Shown: positions 7,389-15,825 of the stretch, piece after piece
How the letters are laid out: each line of letters begins with the position of its first letter
Numbering within the stretch: the stretch's first letter is position 1
Origin: Microbacterium marinum
Lineage (GTDB): Bacteria; Actinomycetota; Actinomycetes; Actinomycetales; Microbacteriaceae
Length of the DNA: 64,000 nucleotides
Assembly: GCF_014204835.1 (NCBI RefSeq)
Contig: NZ_JACHMD010000001.1
Span: 1,364,001 to 1,428,000 of the forward strand
Direction of reading: 5' to 3'
Translations under genes and position numbers: made by a program
Notes under the pieces: generated by a model
What the model saw: only the letters and a program-made list of their open reading frames with translations
The model's database searches: none
What the model was told of the DNA's origin: nothing

Positions 7389-8473
7389 CGCTCCGCGCGC
7401 ACCTCGGCGAGCGACGGGTAGTCGGTGTAGCCGACGGCCCCACCCGTGTAAAAGAACTCCGGCCGCGGCTCGTTGAGCTCGGCCCGCTGCTCCCACCGGA
7501 GGGCGAGGTCGGGGTTCGCGATCGCAGGTCGGCCCACCGCCACGGCGTCGGCCCAGCCCTCGAGCACGAGCTCCTCGGCCTCCTCACGCGTCGTGACCGT
7601 GCCGAAGCCGGAGTTCACGATCGACGGTGCGGCCGCCTCGTGCCGGATCCGCTGGACGATCGTGCTCTTCGGGTCGGCGTGCAGCAGGTCGACGAACGCG
7701 AGCCCGAGCGGAGCCAGGCCCTGCGCGAGCGCGGTGTACGTCGCGAGCGCGTCGGCGTCGTCGGTCTCGAGGACCCCGGGGATCTGGTGCTGCGGGGAGA
7801 GACGGATGCCGGTGCGCCCCGCACCGACCGCGTCGGCGACCGCGCGGGTCACCTCGATGGCGAAACGTGCGCGGTTCTCCGGGGACCCGCCGTAGGCGTC
7901 GTCGCGGACGTTCGACTCGGGGGAGAGGAACTGGTGCACGAGGTAGCTGTTCGCGCCGTGGACCTCGACACCGTCGAGACCCGCGGCGATCGCGTTGCGC
8001 GCCGCCTGGACGAACTGCTCGACGACCTCGGCGACCTCCGCCGTGCTCAGCTCATGGGGGACCGGCAGCGCGACCTTGCCGTCCCGGGTGCGTCCCTCGC
8101 CCGGCGAGGCGATCGCGCTCGGGCCGACAACACGGTCGACGCCCGAGATCTCGGGATGCGACACGCGACCGCCGTGCATGAGCTGCATGACGATCGTGCC
8201 GCCCTCGGCGTGCACGGCCTCGGCGACGCGGCGCCAGCCTTCGACCTGCTCGGGCGTCTCGATGCCGGGCTGGCCGAGGTACGACATCCCCTCGCGCACC
8301 GGCCACGTGCCCTCCGTCACGATGAGTCCCATGCCGGCGCGCTGGTGGTAGTACTCGACCATGTCGTCGGTCGGCACGCCGTCGTCGCCCGCACGCGTGC
8401 GGGTCAGCGGCGCCATGACGACGCGGTTGGAGAGGTCCAGATCACCGAAGACAGCGGATTCGTACAGGCTCAT
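7385..8473 (-). CDS. Old yellow enzyme family NADH:flavin oxidoreductase (alkene reductase)
   Basis: 362 residues from the ATG at 8473 (MSLYESAVFGDLDLSNRVVM). FMN-barrel hallmarks are visible: VMAPLTRTRA, the substrate-binding HGAN pair, LVHQFLSPESNVRDDAYGG with SPENRARFAIEV, and a C-terminal phosphate-binding region ending in GRPAIANPDLALR. Old yellow enzymes reduce activated C=C bonds using NAD(P)H. This matches the EBP1/NemA subgroup in length. No good ribosome site precedes 8473; an in-frame start near 8536 would overlap the divergent peptidase gene's ATG. Confidence 0.87.
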   Translation of the reverse strand: MSLYESAVFGDLDLSNRVVMAPLTRTRAGDDGVPTDDMVEYYHQRAGMGLIVTEGTWPVREGMSYLGQPGIETPEQVEGWRRVAEAVHAEGGTIVMQLMHGGRVSHPEISGVDRVVGPSAIASPGEGRTRDGKVALPVPHELSTAEVAEVVEQFVQAARNAIAAGLDGVEVHGANSYLVHQFLSPESNVRDDAYGGSPENRARFAIEVTRAVADAVGAGRTGIRLSPQHQIPGVLETDDADALATYTALAQGLAPLGLAFVDLLHADPKSTIVQRIRHEAAAPSIVNSGFGTVTTREEAEELVLEGWADAVAVGRPAIANPDLALRWEQRAELNEPRPEFFYTGGAVGYTDYPSLAEVRAER

Positions 8474-8534
8474 GCTGAGGGGGAACGACACGGGCCGGCC
8501 GTCGTATTCCGGGCGGCCCGATACGATCGCCGAC

Positions 8535-9254
8535 ATGCCCACCTCAGCCCACCCCGCTCGTGTCCACCTCCTCGGCGGCGGGCGGGACGACGCGCTCCTC
8601 GTCCCCCTGCTCGCGGACGCGCTCACCGGAGCGACACGGGTGCGCGCGCTGCTCGTGATCGAAGCGGACGACGACGAATCGGTGCCGCGGTGGCGTCGGC
8701 TCATGGACCTCGCGGGCTCGGCCGACGCCGACGTGGTGAGCCTCGTCGAGGGTGACCGGTTCGCCCCCGAGATTCTGGACGACGTCGGCGCGCTCGTCGT
8801 GGGCGGCGGCCTCACCCCGACCTACGCGCACGCGTTCGCCGACATCGCGCCGCTCGTGCGGGAGCGCGTGGCGGGTGGGATGCCGTACGTCGGCTTCTCG
8901 GCCGGCGCGGCGATCGCGGCATCCGAGGCCCTCGTCGGCGGGTGGCTGCTCGACAGGGTGCCCGTCGCGAGTGCGGATGCCGGCGAGGAGGAGGACGAGC
9001 TCCTCGTCATCCCCGGACTGGGTCTCGTGCCCTTCGCGATCGACGTCCACGCCGCGCAGTGGGGGACGGTCACCCGGCTGACCGCCGCCGTGGCCGCGGG
9101 ACTCGTCCCGGTCGGCTACGCCGTCGACGAGCACACCGCGCTCGTCGTCACCGACCCGGATGGCGATCCGACCGTCGCCGGGGTCGGCGCCGCTTGGCAC
9201 GTCGCACCCGACGGGCGGTCGGCCGTCGTGACACGGCGGACCGCCCGCGGGTGA
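8535..9254 (+). CDS. Peptidase S51-like protein (cyanophycinase/dipeptidase E fold)
   Basis: 239 residues. It starts VHLLGGGRDD and contains GALVVGGGLTPTYA, then the nucleophile elbow GFSAGAAIAA with Ser122, followed by VIPGLGLVPFAIDVHAAQWG where a His would complete the triad. This is the class I glutamine-amidotransferase-like fold with serine nucleophile typical of S51 peptidases. The exact substrate, whether an alpha-aspartyl dipeptide or another compound, is not clear. TACGAT at 8522-8527 sits seven bases before the ATG, predicting a leaderless mRNA. Confidence 0.72.
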   Translation: MPTSAHPARVHLLGGGRDDALLVPLLADALTGATRVRALLVIEADDDESVPRWRRLMDLAGSADADVVSLVEGDRFAPEILDDVGALVVGGGLTPTYAHAFADIAPLVRERVAGGMPYVGFSAGAAIAASEALVGGWLLDRVPVASADAGEEEDELLVIPGLGLVPFAIDVHAAQWGTVTRLTAAVAAGLVPVGYAVDEHTALVVTDPDGDPTVAGVGAAWHVAPDGRSAVVTRRTARG

Positions 9255-9293
9255 GACCGGCTCACTCGGCCGGAGCGGCGTCCTCACCCCCGT

Positions 9294-9770
9294 CTGACGA
9301 ACACCACGCAGCCTGCGCAGTGGTCCGGAACGTTCCGCCTCGGCGGTGACCTCGAGGTCACCCGCCTCGGCTACGGCACGATGCAGCTCACCGGCCCCGG
9401 GGTCTGGGGCGAGGTGAAGGCCGCGCGGCAGATCGCCGAGATCGTCAGCGTCCAGAACCTCTACAACCTCCAGCATCGTGACGCGGAGGAGCTGCTCGAC
9501 TGGTCGGAGGAGCAGGGCATCGGGTTCATCCCGTGGTTCCCGCTCGCGACCGGCGGTCTCACCGGTCCCGATTCACTGCTGACCGACATCGCGGAGCGCA
9601 AGAACGCCACTCCTGCACAGATCGCTCTCGCGTGGTTGCTGAAGCGTTCGCCGGTGATGCTCCCCATCCCGGGGACGTCGAGCGTCGCCCACCTGGAGGA
9701 CAACCTGCAGGGCGCGACGATCGAGCTCACCGACGACGAGTTCGCCGAGCTGTCGTCTCTCGGAGGCTGA
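9294..9770 (+). pseudogene. Aldo/keto reductase with internal deletion
   Basis: The frame begins with family N-terminal sequence (WSGTFRLGGDLEVTRLGYGTMQLTGPGVWG). It then jumps directly to the late half (VKAARQIAEIVSVQNLYNLQHR, PATGG-type loop, LAWLLKRSPVMLPIPGTSS). Roughly 120-130 residues that should carry the catalytic Tyr, Lys and His are absent. The natural start position reads CTG (9294) where an ATG is expected; the first ATG is at 9381. The frame is otherwise open, so the deletion is in frame. The product cannot be an active reductase. Confidence 0.75.
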
Positions 9771-9904
9771 GCCTGCGGGGTGCGCCGTCTACCCACGACC
9801 GGGAGGCGGCGCAACCCCTCGGCCTTCGCGGGCCGACGCGCCTACCGTGGCGACGAGCACTCGCCGATCACGCTGATCCGGCGACGGACACGGGAGGACA
9901 CGCC

Positions 9905-10705
9905 ATGGACCTGGGCATCGCCGGGAAGACCGCACTCGTCACCGGAGGCGACTCCGGCATCGGGTGGGAGACCGCGCGTCTCCTGCTCGCCGAGGGGGCC
10001 ACCGTCGTCATCAGCGACCGGAATCCGGAGAAGCTGGATGCCGCCGCCGCGAAGCTCGACGCCGGGGGTGGTGCCCTCCACGCCTTCGCGGCCGATCTCA
10101 CCGATCCGGCAGCGGTCGCCGACCTCCACCGGCAGACGCTCGACGCCGTCGGGCCGATCGACATTCTGGTCCAGGCCGCCGGGATCACCGGAGCGCAGGG
10201 ACTCTTCCACGAGATCGACGACGCCGGCTGGTCGGAGACCATCGAGGTCGACCTGCTCGGGCCGGTGCGACTCGTCCGCGAGTTCCTGCCGGACCTCCGG
10301 GTCGGCGGCTGGGGCCGGCTTGTCTTCATCGCCTCCGAAGACGCCGTCCAGCCCTATGACGACGAGCTCCCGTACTGCGCCGCGAAAGCCGGCATCCTCG
10401 CTCTCGCCAAGGGGCTCTCTCGCTCCTACGCTCGCGAGGGTCTGCTCGTGAACGCTGTCTCACCGGCGTTCATCCACACGCCGATGACGGACGCGATGAT
10501 GAGCAAGCGCGCGGACGAATTGGGCGTCTCGGTCGACGAGGCGATCGAGAGCTTCCTCGACGAGGAGCGCCCCTACATGGAGCTGAAGCGCCGCGGCGAG
10601 CCGGAGGAGGTGGCCGCCGTCATCGCCTTCCTGTGCTCCGACCGCGCATCGTTCGTGAACGGGTCCAACTACCGCGTCGACTCCGGCTCCGTCGCCACCA
10701 TCTGA
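9905..10705 (+). CDS. Short-chain dehydrogenase/reductase
   Basis: 266 residues of classical SDR. The cofactor motif TGGDSGIG is at about residues 14-21, with an acidic SDRNPEKL after beta-2 that favours NAD(H). Catalytic Tyr157 and Lys161 lie in YCAAK, and the C-terminal FLCSDRASFVNGSNYRVDSG is typical. GGGAGG about ten bases before the ATG is a clear ribosome site. Substrate unknown. A monooxygenase remnant follows three bases after the stop. Confidence 0.86.
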   Translation: MDLGIAGKTALVTGGDSGIGWETARLLLAEGATVVISDRNPEKLDAAAAKLDAGGGALHAFAADLTDPAAVADLHRQTLDAVGPIDILVQAAGITGAQGLFHEIDDAGWSETIEVDLLGPVRLVREFLPDLRVGGWGRLVFIASEDAVQPYDDELPYCAAKAGILALAKGLSRSYAREGLLVNAVSPAFIHTPMTDAMMSKRADELGVSVDEAIESFLDEERPYMELKRRGEPEEVAAVIAFLCSDRASFVNGSNYRVDSGSVATI

Positions 10706-10707
10706 TC

Positions 10708-10887
10708 ATGGCCGGAGGAGAGATCGTCCGCCGCACCGAGATCACGACCGTCTCGCGGTGGGAGAGTCGCGACGCCATCGCCGCGTTCGCCGGATCCGAC
10801 ATCGATGCAGCCGTGTTCTACCCGGAGGACGACCGCTTCCTCCTCGAGCGCGAAGAGCGGGTGCGTCACTACCGGCACCACGGCTGA
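10708..10887 (+). pseudogene. Antibiotic-biosynthesis-monooxygenase-like fragment
   Basis: Only 59 residues. The sequence (TTVSRWESRDAIAAFAG, AVFYPEDDRFLLEREE, VRHYRHHG) matches the C-terminal two thirds of ABM/EthD-like dimeric barrels, which normally run about 100 residues. The first strands are missing, so this is either a truncated remnant or a minimal unstable protein. It directly follows the SDR gene with no spacer of its own. Confidence 0.55.
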
Positions 10888-10901
10888 CGCCGCCGCGGAA
10901 G

Positions 10902-11843
10902 TCAGCCGGCCGCGATCCGCAGCGCCGCGAGCATCGCGGACACCGCGGGAACCGATGCGGCGCCCGGGCGGGTCAGAGCCAGAACCCGTCGGGGTGGCTC
11001 GCCGACGATCGGCACCGTCGCCACAGCCGGGTTGCGGCTCGCGGAGAGAGCCAGAGCCGGCAGCACAGCCACAGCCAGATCATCCGCAACCAGTGCCTGG
11101 ACCACGACGTAGTCGTCGGTGCTGTGCCGGATGTCGGGATCGAATCCATGCCGCGCCGCCGCGTGCAGCAGGTGCCGGCGGCAGTTCACGCAGCCCGCCA
11201 CCCAGCGGGCATCCGCCAGTGAAGCCAGCGTGACCTCGCTGTTCGCGGCGTGCGGATGGGATGCCGGAAGGACAGCCAGCAGCGGGTCATCGGCGAGTGA
11301 GAGCGCCTCGAACCCGCTGAGGTCGAGTTCCTCCTCCGGGTACGCGAACACGATCGCGACGTCGCAGTCGCCCCGGCCGAGGGTTCGGAGCGCTTCCGGG
11401 GGTTCGAGCTGGGTGAGTTCCAGATCCAGCCCCGGATGCCGCGTCGCCAGCCCACGGACAGCGGGGGAGACGAGCGTCGCCATCGCCGACGGGAATGCGA
11501 CGACGCGAACCCGGCCCGCCTCGGCTTGCGCGTGCGCCCGCAGTGCACGCTCGGCATCGCGGAGGGTGGCCGCGACGGCATCCGCATGGCGGAGCAACTC
11601 GAGCCCTGCTGGGGTGAGCTCGATGCCGCGGCCGCGGCGGGCGATCAGGGGCACGCCGTGCGTCCGCTCGAGCCGCCGGACATGCTGGCTGACGGCCGGC
11701 TGCGTCCAGCCGAGAGCGTCGGCAGCCGCGCTCATCGACCCGTGCTGGCCGACGGCGCGGAAGACGAGCAGCGATCGCGGATCCACCGGCGCACCGTCGT
11801 CCCCCCGGTCGACGATCGCGATGGTGTCATCGGCATGACTCAT
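10902..11843 (-). CDS. LysR-family transcriptional regulator
   Basis: 313 residues. The N-terminal winged helix (LLVFRAVGQHGSMSAAADAL, WTQPAVSQHVRRLE) is followed by the effector domain with the usual PxLL and DxxDVAI patterns (GRGDCDVAIVFAYPEEELDL). A Cys pair in AGCVNCRRHLL is unusual and might sense a ligand or redox state. GGAGATCACC before the ATG is a good ribosome site. It is transcribed away from the racemase gene, which it probably regulates. Confidence 0.85.
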   Translation of the reverse strand: MSHADDTIAIVDRGDDGAPVDPRSLLVFRAVGQHGSMSAAADALGWTQPAVSQHVRRLERTHGVPLIARRGRGIELTPAGLELLRHADAVAATLRDAERALRAHAQAEAGRVRVVAFPSAMATLVSPAVRGLATRHPGLDLELTQLEPPEALRTLGRGDCDVAIVFAYPEEELDLSGFEALSLADDPLLAVLPASHPHAANSEVTLASLADARWVAGCVNCRRHLLHAAARHGFDPDIRHSTDDYVVVQALVADDLAVAVLPALALSASRNPAVATVPIVGEPPRRVLALTRPGAASVPAVSAMLAALRIAAG

Positions 11844-11864
11844 GGTGATCTCCAAGCGGCGGTT

Positions 11865-11895
11865 TGGTCTCGCCCAACAACTATGACGTAGACCA
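11865..11895. promoter_or_regulatory. Candidate LysR operator
   Basis: TGGTCT (11865-11870) and AGACCA (11890-11895) form a perfect inverted repeat, 19 bp apart, in the 80-bp gap between the divergent LysR and racemase genes. This is the position expected for a shared regulatory site. Confidence 0.45.
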
Positions 11896-11923
11896 CCAGG
11901 CTCGCGGCCCGGAGGATCGAAGC

Positions 11924-12613
11924 ATGAAGACGATCGGCATGCTCGGCGGGATGAGCTGGGAATCGACGGAGCTTTACTACCGGCTCGCGAACGAGGCGGT
12001 CCGTGAGCGCCTCGGCGGATTGCACTCCGCGCCCGTCCTCCTCGACTCGGTCGACTTCGCCGAGATCGCCGATCTCCAGCGGCGCGGCGACTGGGCATCC
12101 GCCGGACGGGCGCTCGCCGAACGCGCCAGCCGGCTCGAGGGCATCGGCGCCGACCTGATCGTGCTGTGCACGAACACGATGCACAAGGTGATCGGAGACA
12201 TCGAAGCGGCCGTCCATGTGCCGGTTCTGCACATCGCGGACGCCACGACGGCCGCCGTCGCGAGCTGCGGCATCCGTCGCGTCGGGCTGCTCGGCACCGC
12301 ATTCACCATGGAGCAGGACTTCTATCGCGATCGCATGGCCGGCCACGGCATCGAGGTCATCACCCCGGACGCCGAGGACCGTGCTCTCGTTCACCGTGTG
12401 ATCTTCGACGAGCTCGTGCACGGCGTCGTCGACCCTCGCTCCCGGCAGGCCTACGGCCGGGTCGTCGAACGCCTGGTGGCCCGCGGCGCGGAGGGCGTCA
12501 TCCTCGGTTGCACGGAGATCGAACTCCTCGTCGGGCAGGACGACTGCGCAGTCCCGGTCTTCCCGACCGCCGCCATCCACGTCGCCGCCGCGGTGGAGAT
12601 GGCCCTCACCTGA
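11924..12613 (+). CDS. Aspartate/glutamate racemase family protein
   Basis: 229 residues. It begins MKTIGMLGGMSWEST and has the two catalytic cysteines of PLP-independent racemases: Cys82 in LCTNTMHK and Cys196 in GCTEIELL. The family interconverts L- and D-aspartate (or glutamate) by two-base chemistry. GGAGG about nine bases upstream supports the start at 11924. Divergent from the LysR gene, which suggests induction by an amino acid. Confidence 0.88.
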   Translation: MKTIGMLGGMSWESTELYYRLANEAVRERLGGLHSAPVLLDSVDFAEIADLQRRGDWASAGRALAERASRLEGIGADLIVLCTNTMHKVIGDIEAAVHVPVLHIADATTAAVASCGIRRVGLLGTAFTMEQDFYRDRMAGHGIEVITPDAEDRALVHRVIFDELVHGVVDPRSRQAYGRVVERLVARGAEGVILGCTEIELLVGQDDCAVPVFPTAAIHVAAAVEMALT

Positions 12614-12626
12614 GGCCGAGCATCAG

Positions 12627-12890
12627 CTAGAGATCCTCGAGCAGGTGGATGCCGAAGGGGAGCTCGGCCTCGTCGGGATCCACTGGCTCCGCCTCGACGG
12701 TCGTGGTGATCACGACTCGCGTTCCCGGCGTGATGAGCGCGGCGACCGGCCGACCGCCGGCGGCCGTGAAGTCGACGAAACCGCCGCCCGCCAGCAGCGC
12801 AGCCTCGATGTGCTGCTTCAGCCCCGGGATCGCGCCGGGGTCGTCGAACTCGAAGCGGTCCTCGTCGATGGCGATGATCGGTCTGCCCAT
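12627..12890 (-). CDS. Small acidic protein of unknown function
   Basis: 87 residues starting MGRPIIAIDEDRFEFDD, with a small-residue run AALLAGGGFVDFTAAGGRP and a predominantly beta second half. Acidic, soluble, no motif recognised. It converges on the racemase gene. Confidence 0.55.
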   Translation of the reverse strand: MGRPIIAIDEDRFEFDDPGAIPGLKQHIEAALLAGGGFVDFTAAGGRPVAALITPGTRVVITTTVEAEPVDPDEAELPFGIHLLEDL

Positions 12891-12993
12891 GCGGTGTCAT
12901 TCCCCCTTCGCTCGCGGCGACGTTACGGTGGCACCCCCTCGGCGCACTGGGGCTTGACAGCATCGATTCGGAGGCGGACCCTACGGCTCGCGC

Positions 12994-13024
12994 AGGCACC
13001 GGGCACGGGCACGGGCACCGGGCG
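12994..13024. repeat. GCACCGGGCACGGGC low-complexity repeat
   Basis: Repeats of GGGCAC/GGGCAC-C units fill about 30 bp in the 266-bp gap before the envelope operon. The rest of the gap shows TTGACA at 12954-12959 but no well-placed -10. Confidence 0.5.
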
Positions 13025-13156
13025 CTTGCGCGGGACCCGCGCTCGCGCGCATTCTGTGCCACGGATCGCACCTCGACGCAAGCCCCTCCACTGCAGGATC
13101 GAACGCTCCGACAGTTGCCTCCTCAGGACATCCGTCCCCCCAACGAAGGAGCAACC

Positions 13157-13948
13157 ATGTCAGTCGGAAACGCACCCGCTGGTTACGGGGAACCCGACGC
13201 CGGATCGGGAAAAGTCGATACCGCGAAGCAGGAGGCCGCCGCCGTGAAGGACACGGCCACGGATGCCGCGAAGAACGTCGCGCACACCGCGAAGGACGAA
13301 GCCGCGTCGGTCGCCGGTGAAGCGAAGTCGCAGCTCAAGGACCTATACGCACAGAGCCGCACCGAGCTCGGTGACCAGGCGGCGACCCAACAGGCACGTC
13401 TGGCCACCGGCCTGAAGTCGATGGGCGATGAGCTCGGGTCGATGGCACGCAATTCTGAGGGCGGCGGCGTCGCGACCGACATCGTGCAGCAGATCGCCAC
13501 CCGTGTGTCCGATGCCGCGAGCTGGCTCGACACCCGCGACCCCGCCTCCGTTCTCGACGAGGTAAAGCGGTTCGCCCGGAAGCGCCCGCTCGTCTTCATC
13601 GCCGGAGCGGCGATCGCCGGTCTCGTCGCCGGGCGCCTCGTGCGCGCCGTGGCTTCGAACCAGCACGACGCGGGACAGGATTCGGCCGGAGTGTCGACGA
13701 CCCCCGCGGTTCCCGCGATCGCACCGGCATCCACCCCCGCCGGCACCACCCCCGCCGCCTCCGCCACCGGCGTCGGCTACGGCGCCGCCACCACGACCCC
13801 CGCCGACCCGCTCGGCGGCGGTCCCGCGAACACGGCGTCGGCACCCGCCGCACTCGACGCGGAGGAGACCCCGCTCTACAGCGAGTCCGCCGCATCGTTC
13901 GACCAGGCACGCCAGGAGGCTCCGAATGAGCGAAACGACACCTTCTGA
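13157..13948 (+). CDS. LEA-like/DUF-type envelope-associated protein
   Basis: 263 residues. The first 75 are an amphipathic helical repeat (AKQEAAAVKDTATDAAKNVA, HTAKDEAASVAGEAKSQLKD) as in late-embryogenesis-abundant and apolipoprotein-like proteins. A single membrane-spanning helix (LVFIAGAAIAGLVAGRLV) follows near residues 150-170, then a long Ala/Thr/Pro-rich tail. First gene of a tight three-gene operon. Probably membrane-bound and linked to envelope or stress physiology, by analogy with similar actinobacterial clusters. Confidence 0.65.
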   Translation: MSVGNAPAGYGEPDAGSGKVDTAKQEAAAVKDTATDAAKNVAHTAKDEAASVAGEAKSQLKDLYAQSRTELGDQAATQQARLATGLKSMGDELGSMARNSEGGGVATDIVQQIATRVSDAASWLDTRDPASVLDEVKRFARKRPLVFIAGAAIAGLVAGRLVRAVASNQHDAGQDSAGVSTTPAVPAIAPASTPAGTTPAASATGVGYGAATTTPADPLGGGPANTASAPAALDAEETPLYSESAASFDQARQEAPNERNDTF

Positions 13949-14339
13949 GCAGAAGGCGGCCTCGACGTCGCTCGGTGATCTGCTCGGCGAGGTCACACGC
14001 AACCTCTCGACGCTCATGCGTCAGGAGATCGCCCTCGCCAAAGCGGAGCTGAAGGAGACGGCGACGACATCCGCGAAGGGCGCCGGCATGTTCGGCGGCG
14101 CGGGATACGCGGCATCCATGGTGGTGCTGTTCCTGTCGCTCGCCCTCTGGGCCGGTCTTGCCTACCTGGTCGGCTGGGGATGGTCCGGCGTCATCGTCGC
14201 CGTCCTCTGGGCGATCATCGCCGCGATCCTCTTCGTGGTCGGGCGCGCACAGATGAAGAAAGTGAACGGGGCACCGCAGACCGTGGAGACGCTGCAGGAG
14301 ATCCCCGAAACGTTCAAGAGAAACGAGGAGAACCGATGA
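13926..14339 (+). CDS. Phage holin family protein (Holin-X superfamily)
   Basis: 137 residues. An amphipathic N-terminus (LGDLLGEVTRNLSTLMRQEI, ALAKAELKE) precedes two transmembrane helices (about residues 55-80 and 85-105), the layout of actinobacterial phage-holin family/DUF1469 proteins. These are chromosomal membrane proteins, not evidence of a prophage. It overlaps the gene before it by 23 bases and the next by four (ATGA). Confidence 0.8.
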   Translation: MSETTPSEQKAASTSLGDLLGEVTRNLSTLMRQEIALAKAELKETATTSAKGAGMFGGAGYAASMVVLFLSLALWAGLAYLVGWGWSGVIVAVLWAIIAAILFVVGRAQMKKVNGAPQTVETLQEIPETFKRNEENR

Positions 14340-14899
14340 GTGAGTCACCCGACGCGATCCGCGCCGACATCGAACGCACCCGAGCCGAACTCGGCCTCGA
14401 CGTCGACGCACTGGCCGACAAGGTCAGCCCGTCGAAGATCGTCGACCGTCAGACGAGCAAGATCAAGGGCGCTTTCGGCTCCGTCCGAGACAAGGTCATG
14501 GGGGCTGCCGACGACGCCGGCTCGTCCGCCTCGCACCTGGCCGACTCCGCATCCGGTGTCGCCCACGACGTGAAGGCGAAGGCAGAGGGCAACCCCCTCG
14601 CCGTCGGCCTCATCGCCTTCGGGGCGGGGCTGCTCGCTGCCTCCCTCGTGCCGCCGTCTGCCAAGGAGAAGGAGCTGGCGGAAGCCGCCAAGGAGCAGGC
14701 GCAGCCGCTGATCGACGAGGCGCGCGACATTGCGAAGGAGGCCGCCGAGCACCTCAAGGAGCCGGCGCAGGAAGCCGTCGCCGCCGTCCAGGACCGCGCG
14801 CAGGAAGCGGTCGAGACGGTGAAGGCCGAGGGTTCGGATGCCGCCGGTCAGGTGCAGGACCGGGCCTCCGAGGCGCAGGGCAACGTCACCCACAGCTGA
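14336..14899 (+). CDS. DUF3618 family protein
   Basis: 187 residues. The N-terminal PDAIRADIERTRAELGLDVD is diagnostic of DUF3618. Then comes an apolipoprotein-like helix repeat, one hydrophobic segment (LAVGLIAFGAGLLAASLVPP) and a C-terminal run of heptad-like AKEAAEHLKEPAQEA repeats. Likely peripheral or single-span membrane protein partnering the holin-like protein. Last gene of the operon; a strong hairpin follows. Confidence 0.82.
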   Translation: MSESPDAIRADIERTRAELGLDVDALADKVSPSKIVDRQTSKIKGAFGSVRDKVMGAADDAGSSASHLADSASGVAHDVKAKAEGNPLAVGLIAFGAGLLAASLVPPSAKEKELAEAAKEQAQPLIDEARDIAKEAAEHLKEPAQEAVAAVQDRAQEAVETVKAEGSDAAGQVQDRASEAQGNVTHS

Positions 14900-14907
14900 G
14901 CGGTGTC

Positions 14908-14943
14908 CAGAGCCGGGGCGGGAGGGATCCCGCCCCGGCTCTG
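14908..14943 (+). terminator. Strong hairpin terminator of the envelope operon
   Basis: Perfect 15-bp stem (CAGAGCCGGGGCGGG with its complement) and a 6-nt loop, starting nine bases after the DUF3618 stop. No T tract follows, as is common in GC-rich actinobacteria. Confidence 0.85.
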
Positions 14944-14978
14944 CGCTCGCGTGCAGCCGCGACTGACACACTCGAACC

Positions 14979-15800
14979 ATGCGCACCATCGTCATCACCG
15001 GAGCCAGCGACGGCATCGGCGCCGCAGCCGCGCGCCAGCTCGTCGCTCGCGGCGACCGAGTCGTCCTCGTCGGTCGTTCCGCAGACAAGACGCGGCGACT
15101 CGCCGACGAACTCGGAATGCCGCACCATCTCGCCGACTTCGCCGAGCTCGCACAGGTCCGCCGCCTCGCCTCGGAGCTACTCGCCGAGCACCCCCGCATC
15201 GACGTCCTCGCCAACAACGCCGGTCGTATCTTCGGTGCCCGCACCCTCACCGCCGACGGGTTCGAGCAGACCTTCCAGGTGAACCACCTCGCCGGCTTCC
15301 TCCTCACGAACCTCCTCCGAGAGCGACTGGTCGCGGGAGCGGCATCCGTGATCCAGACCTCCAGCGCGGCCGCCCGTTTCTTCTCCCGCTTCGACGTGAC
15401 CGATCTGAACGGCGCACGGCGCTACTCCGGCCGAACGGCGTACGGCAACGCCAAGCTCGCGAACGTGCTGTTCACCCGCGAGCTGCAACGTCGGTGGGGG
15501 AGTGACGGAGTGAATGCCGCGGCGTTCCACCCTGGTGTCGTCGCGACCCAGTTCGCGGCGAACGTTCCCGGCCCGTTCCGCTTCATGTACCACAACCCGC
15601 TCACTCGACGACTGCTGACGACGACCGAGGAAGGCGGCGCGAGGCTCGTGTTCCTCGCCGCCGGCACGCCCCGCCTCGACTGGCTGCCCGGCGCGTACTA
15701 CGAACGCGACGTCCCCACGAGGTCGCACCGTCTCGCCCTCGATGAGCATGTCGCCGGCGAGCTCTGGGAGCGCAGCGCCGAGATGGTCCGTCTCGGCTGA
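14979..15800 (+). CDS. Short-chain dehydrogenase (retinol-dehydrogenase-like)
   Basis: 273 residues. TGASDGIG at residues 7-14, NNAG, catalytic Tyr155 and Lys159 in YGNAK, and the FHPGVVATQF motif typical of the RDH/WWOX-like branch of SDRs, which usually bind NADP(H). The VGRSADK segment with a basic residue after beta-2 agrees with NADP. Substrate unknown. It begins about 35 bp after the hairpin, so it has its own promoter. Confidence 0.85.
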   Translation: MRTIVITGASDGIGAAAARQLVARGDRVVLVGRSADKTRRLADELGMPHHLADFAELAQVRRLASELLAEHPRIDVLANNAGRIFGARTLTADGFEQTFQVNHLAGFLLTNLLRERLVAGAASVIQTSSAAARFFSRFDVTDLNGARRYSGRTAYGNAKLANVLFTRELQRRWGSDGVNAAAFHPGVVATQFAANVPGPFRFMYHNPLTRRLLTTTEEGGARLVFLAAGTPRLDWLPGAYYERDVPTRSHRLALDEHVAGELWERSAEMVRLG

Positions 15801-15825
15801 GCGTCGAGGCGCCGACGCCGCTGCG

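Noticed and set aside
7010..8755. A 581-codon open frame on the plus strand opposite the flavin reductase
   Set aside because: It is extremely Arg-rich with no family motif, and lies over a clearly recognisable old yellow enzyme gene on the other strand; a GC-rich shadow frame.
13926..14339. Possible prophage, suggested by the phage-holin family name
   Set aside because: The holin-like protein belongs to a chromosomal envelope operon with DUF3618; no integrase, capsid, tail or lysin gene is near.
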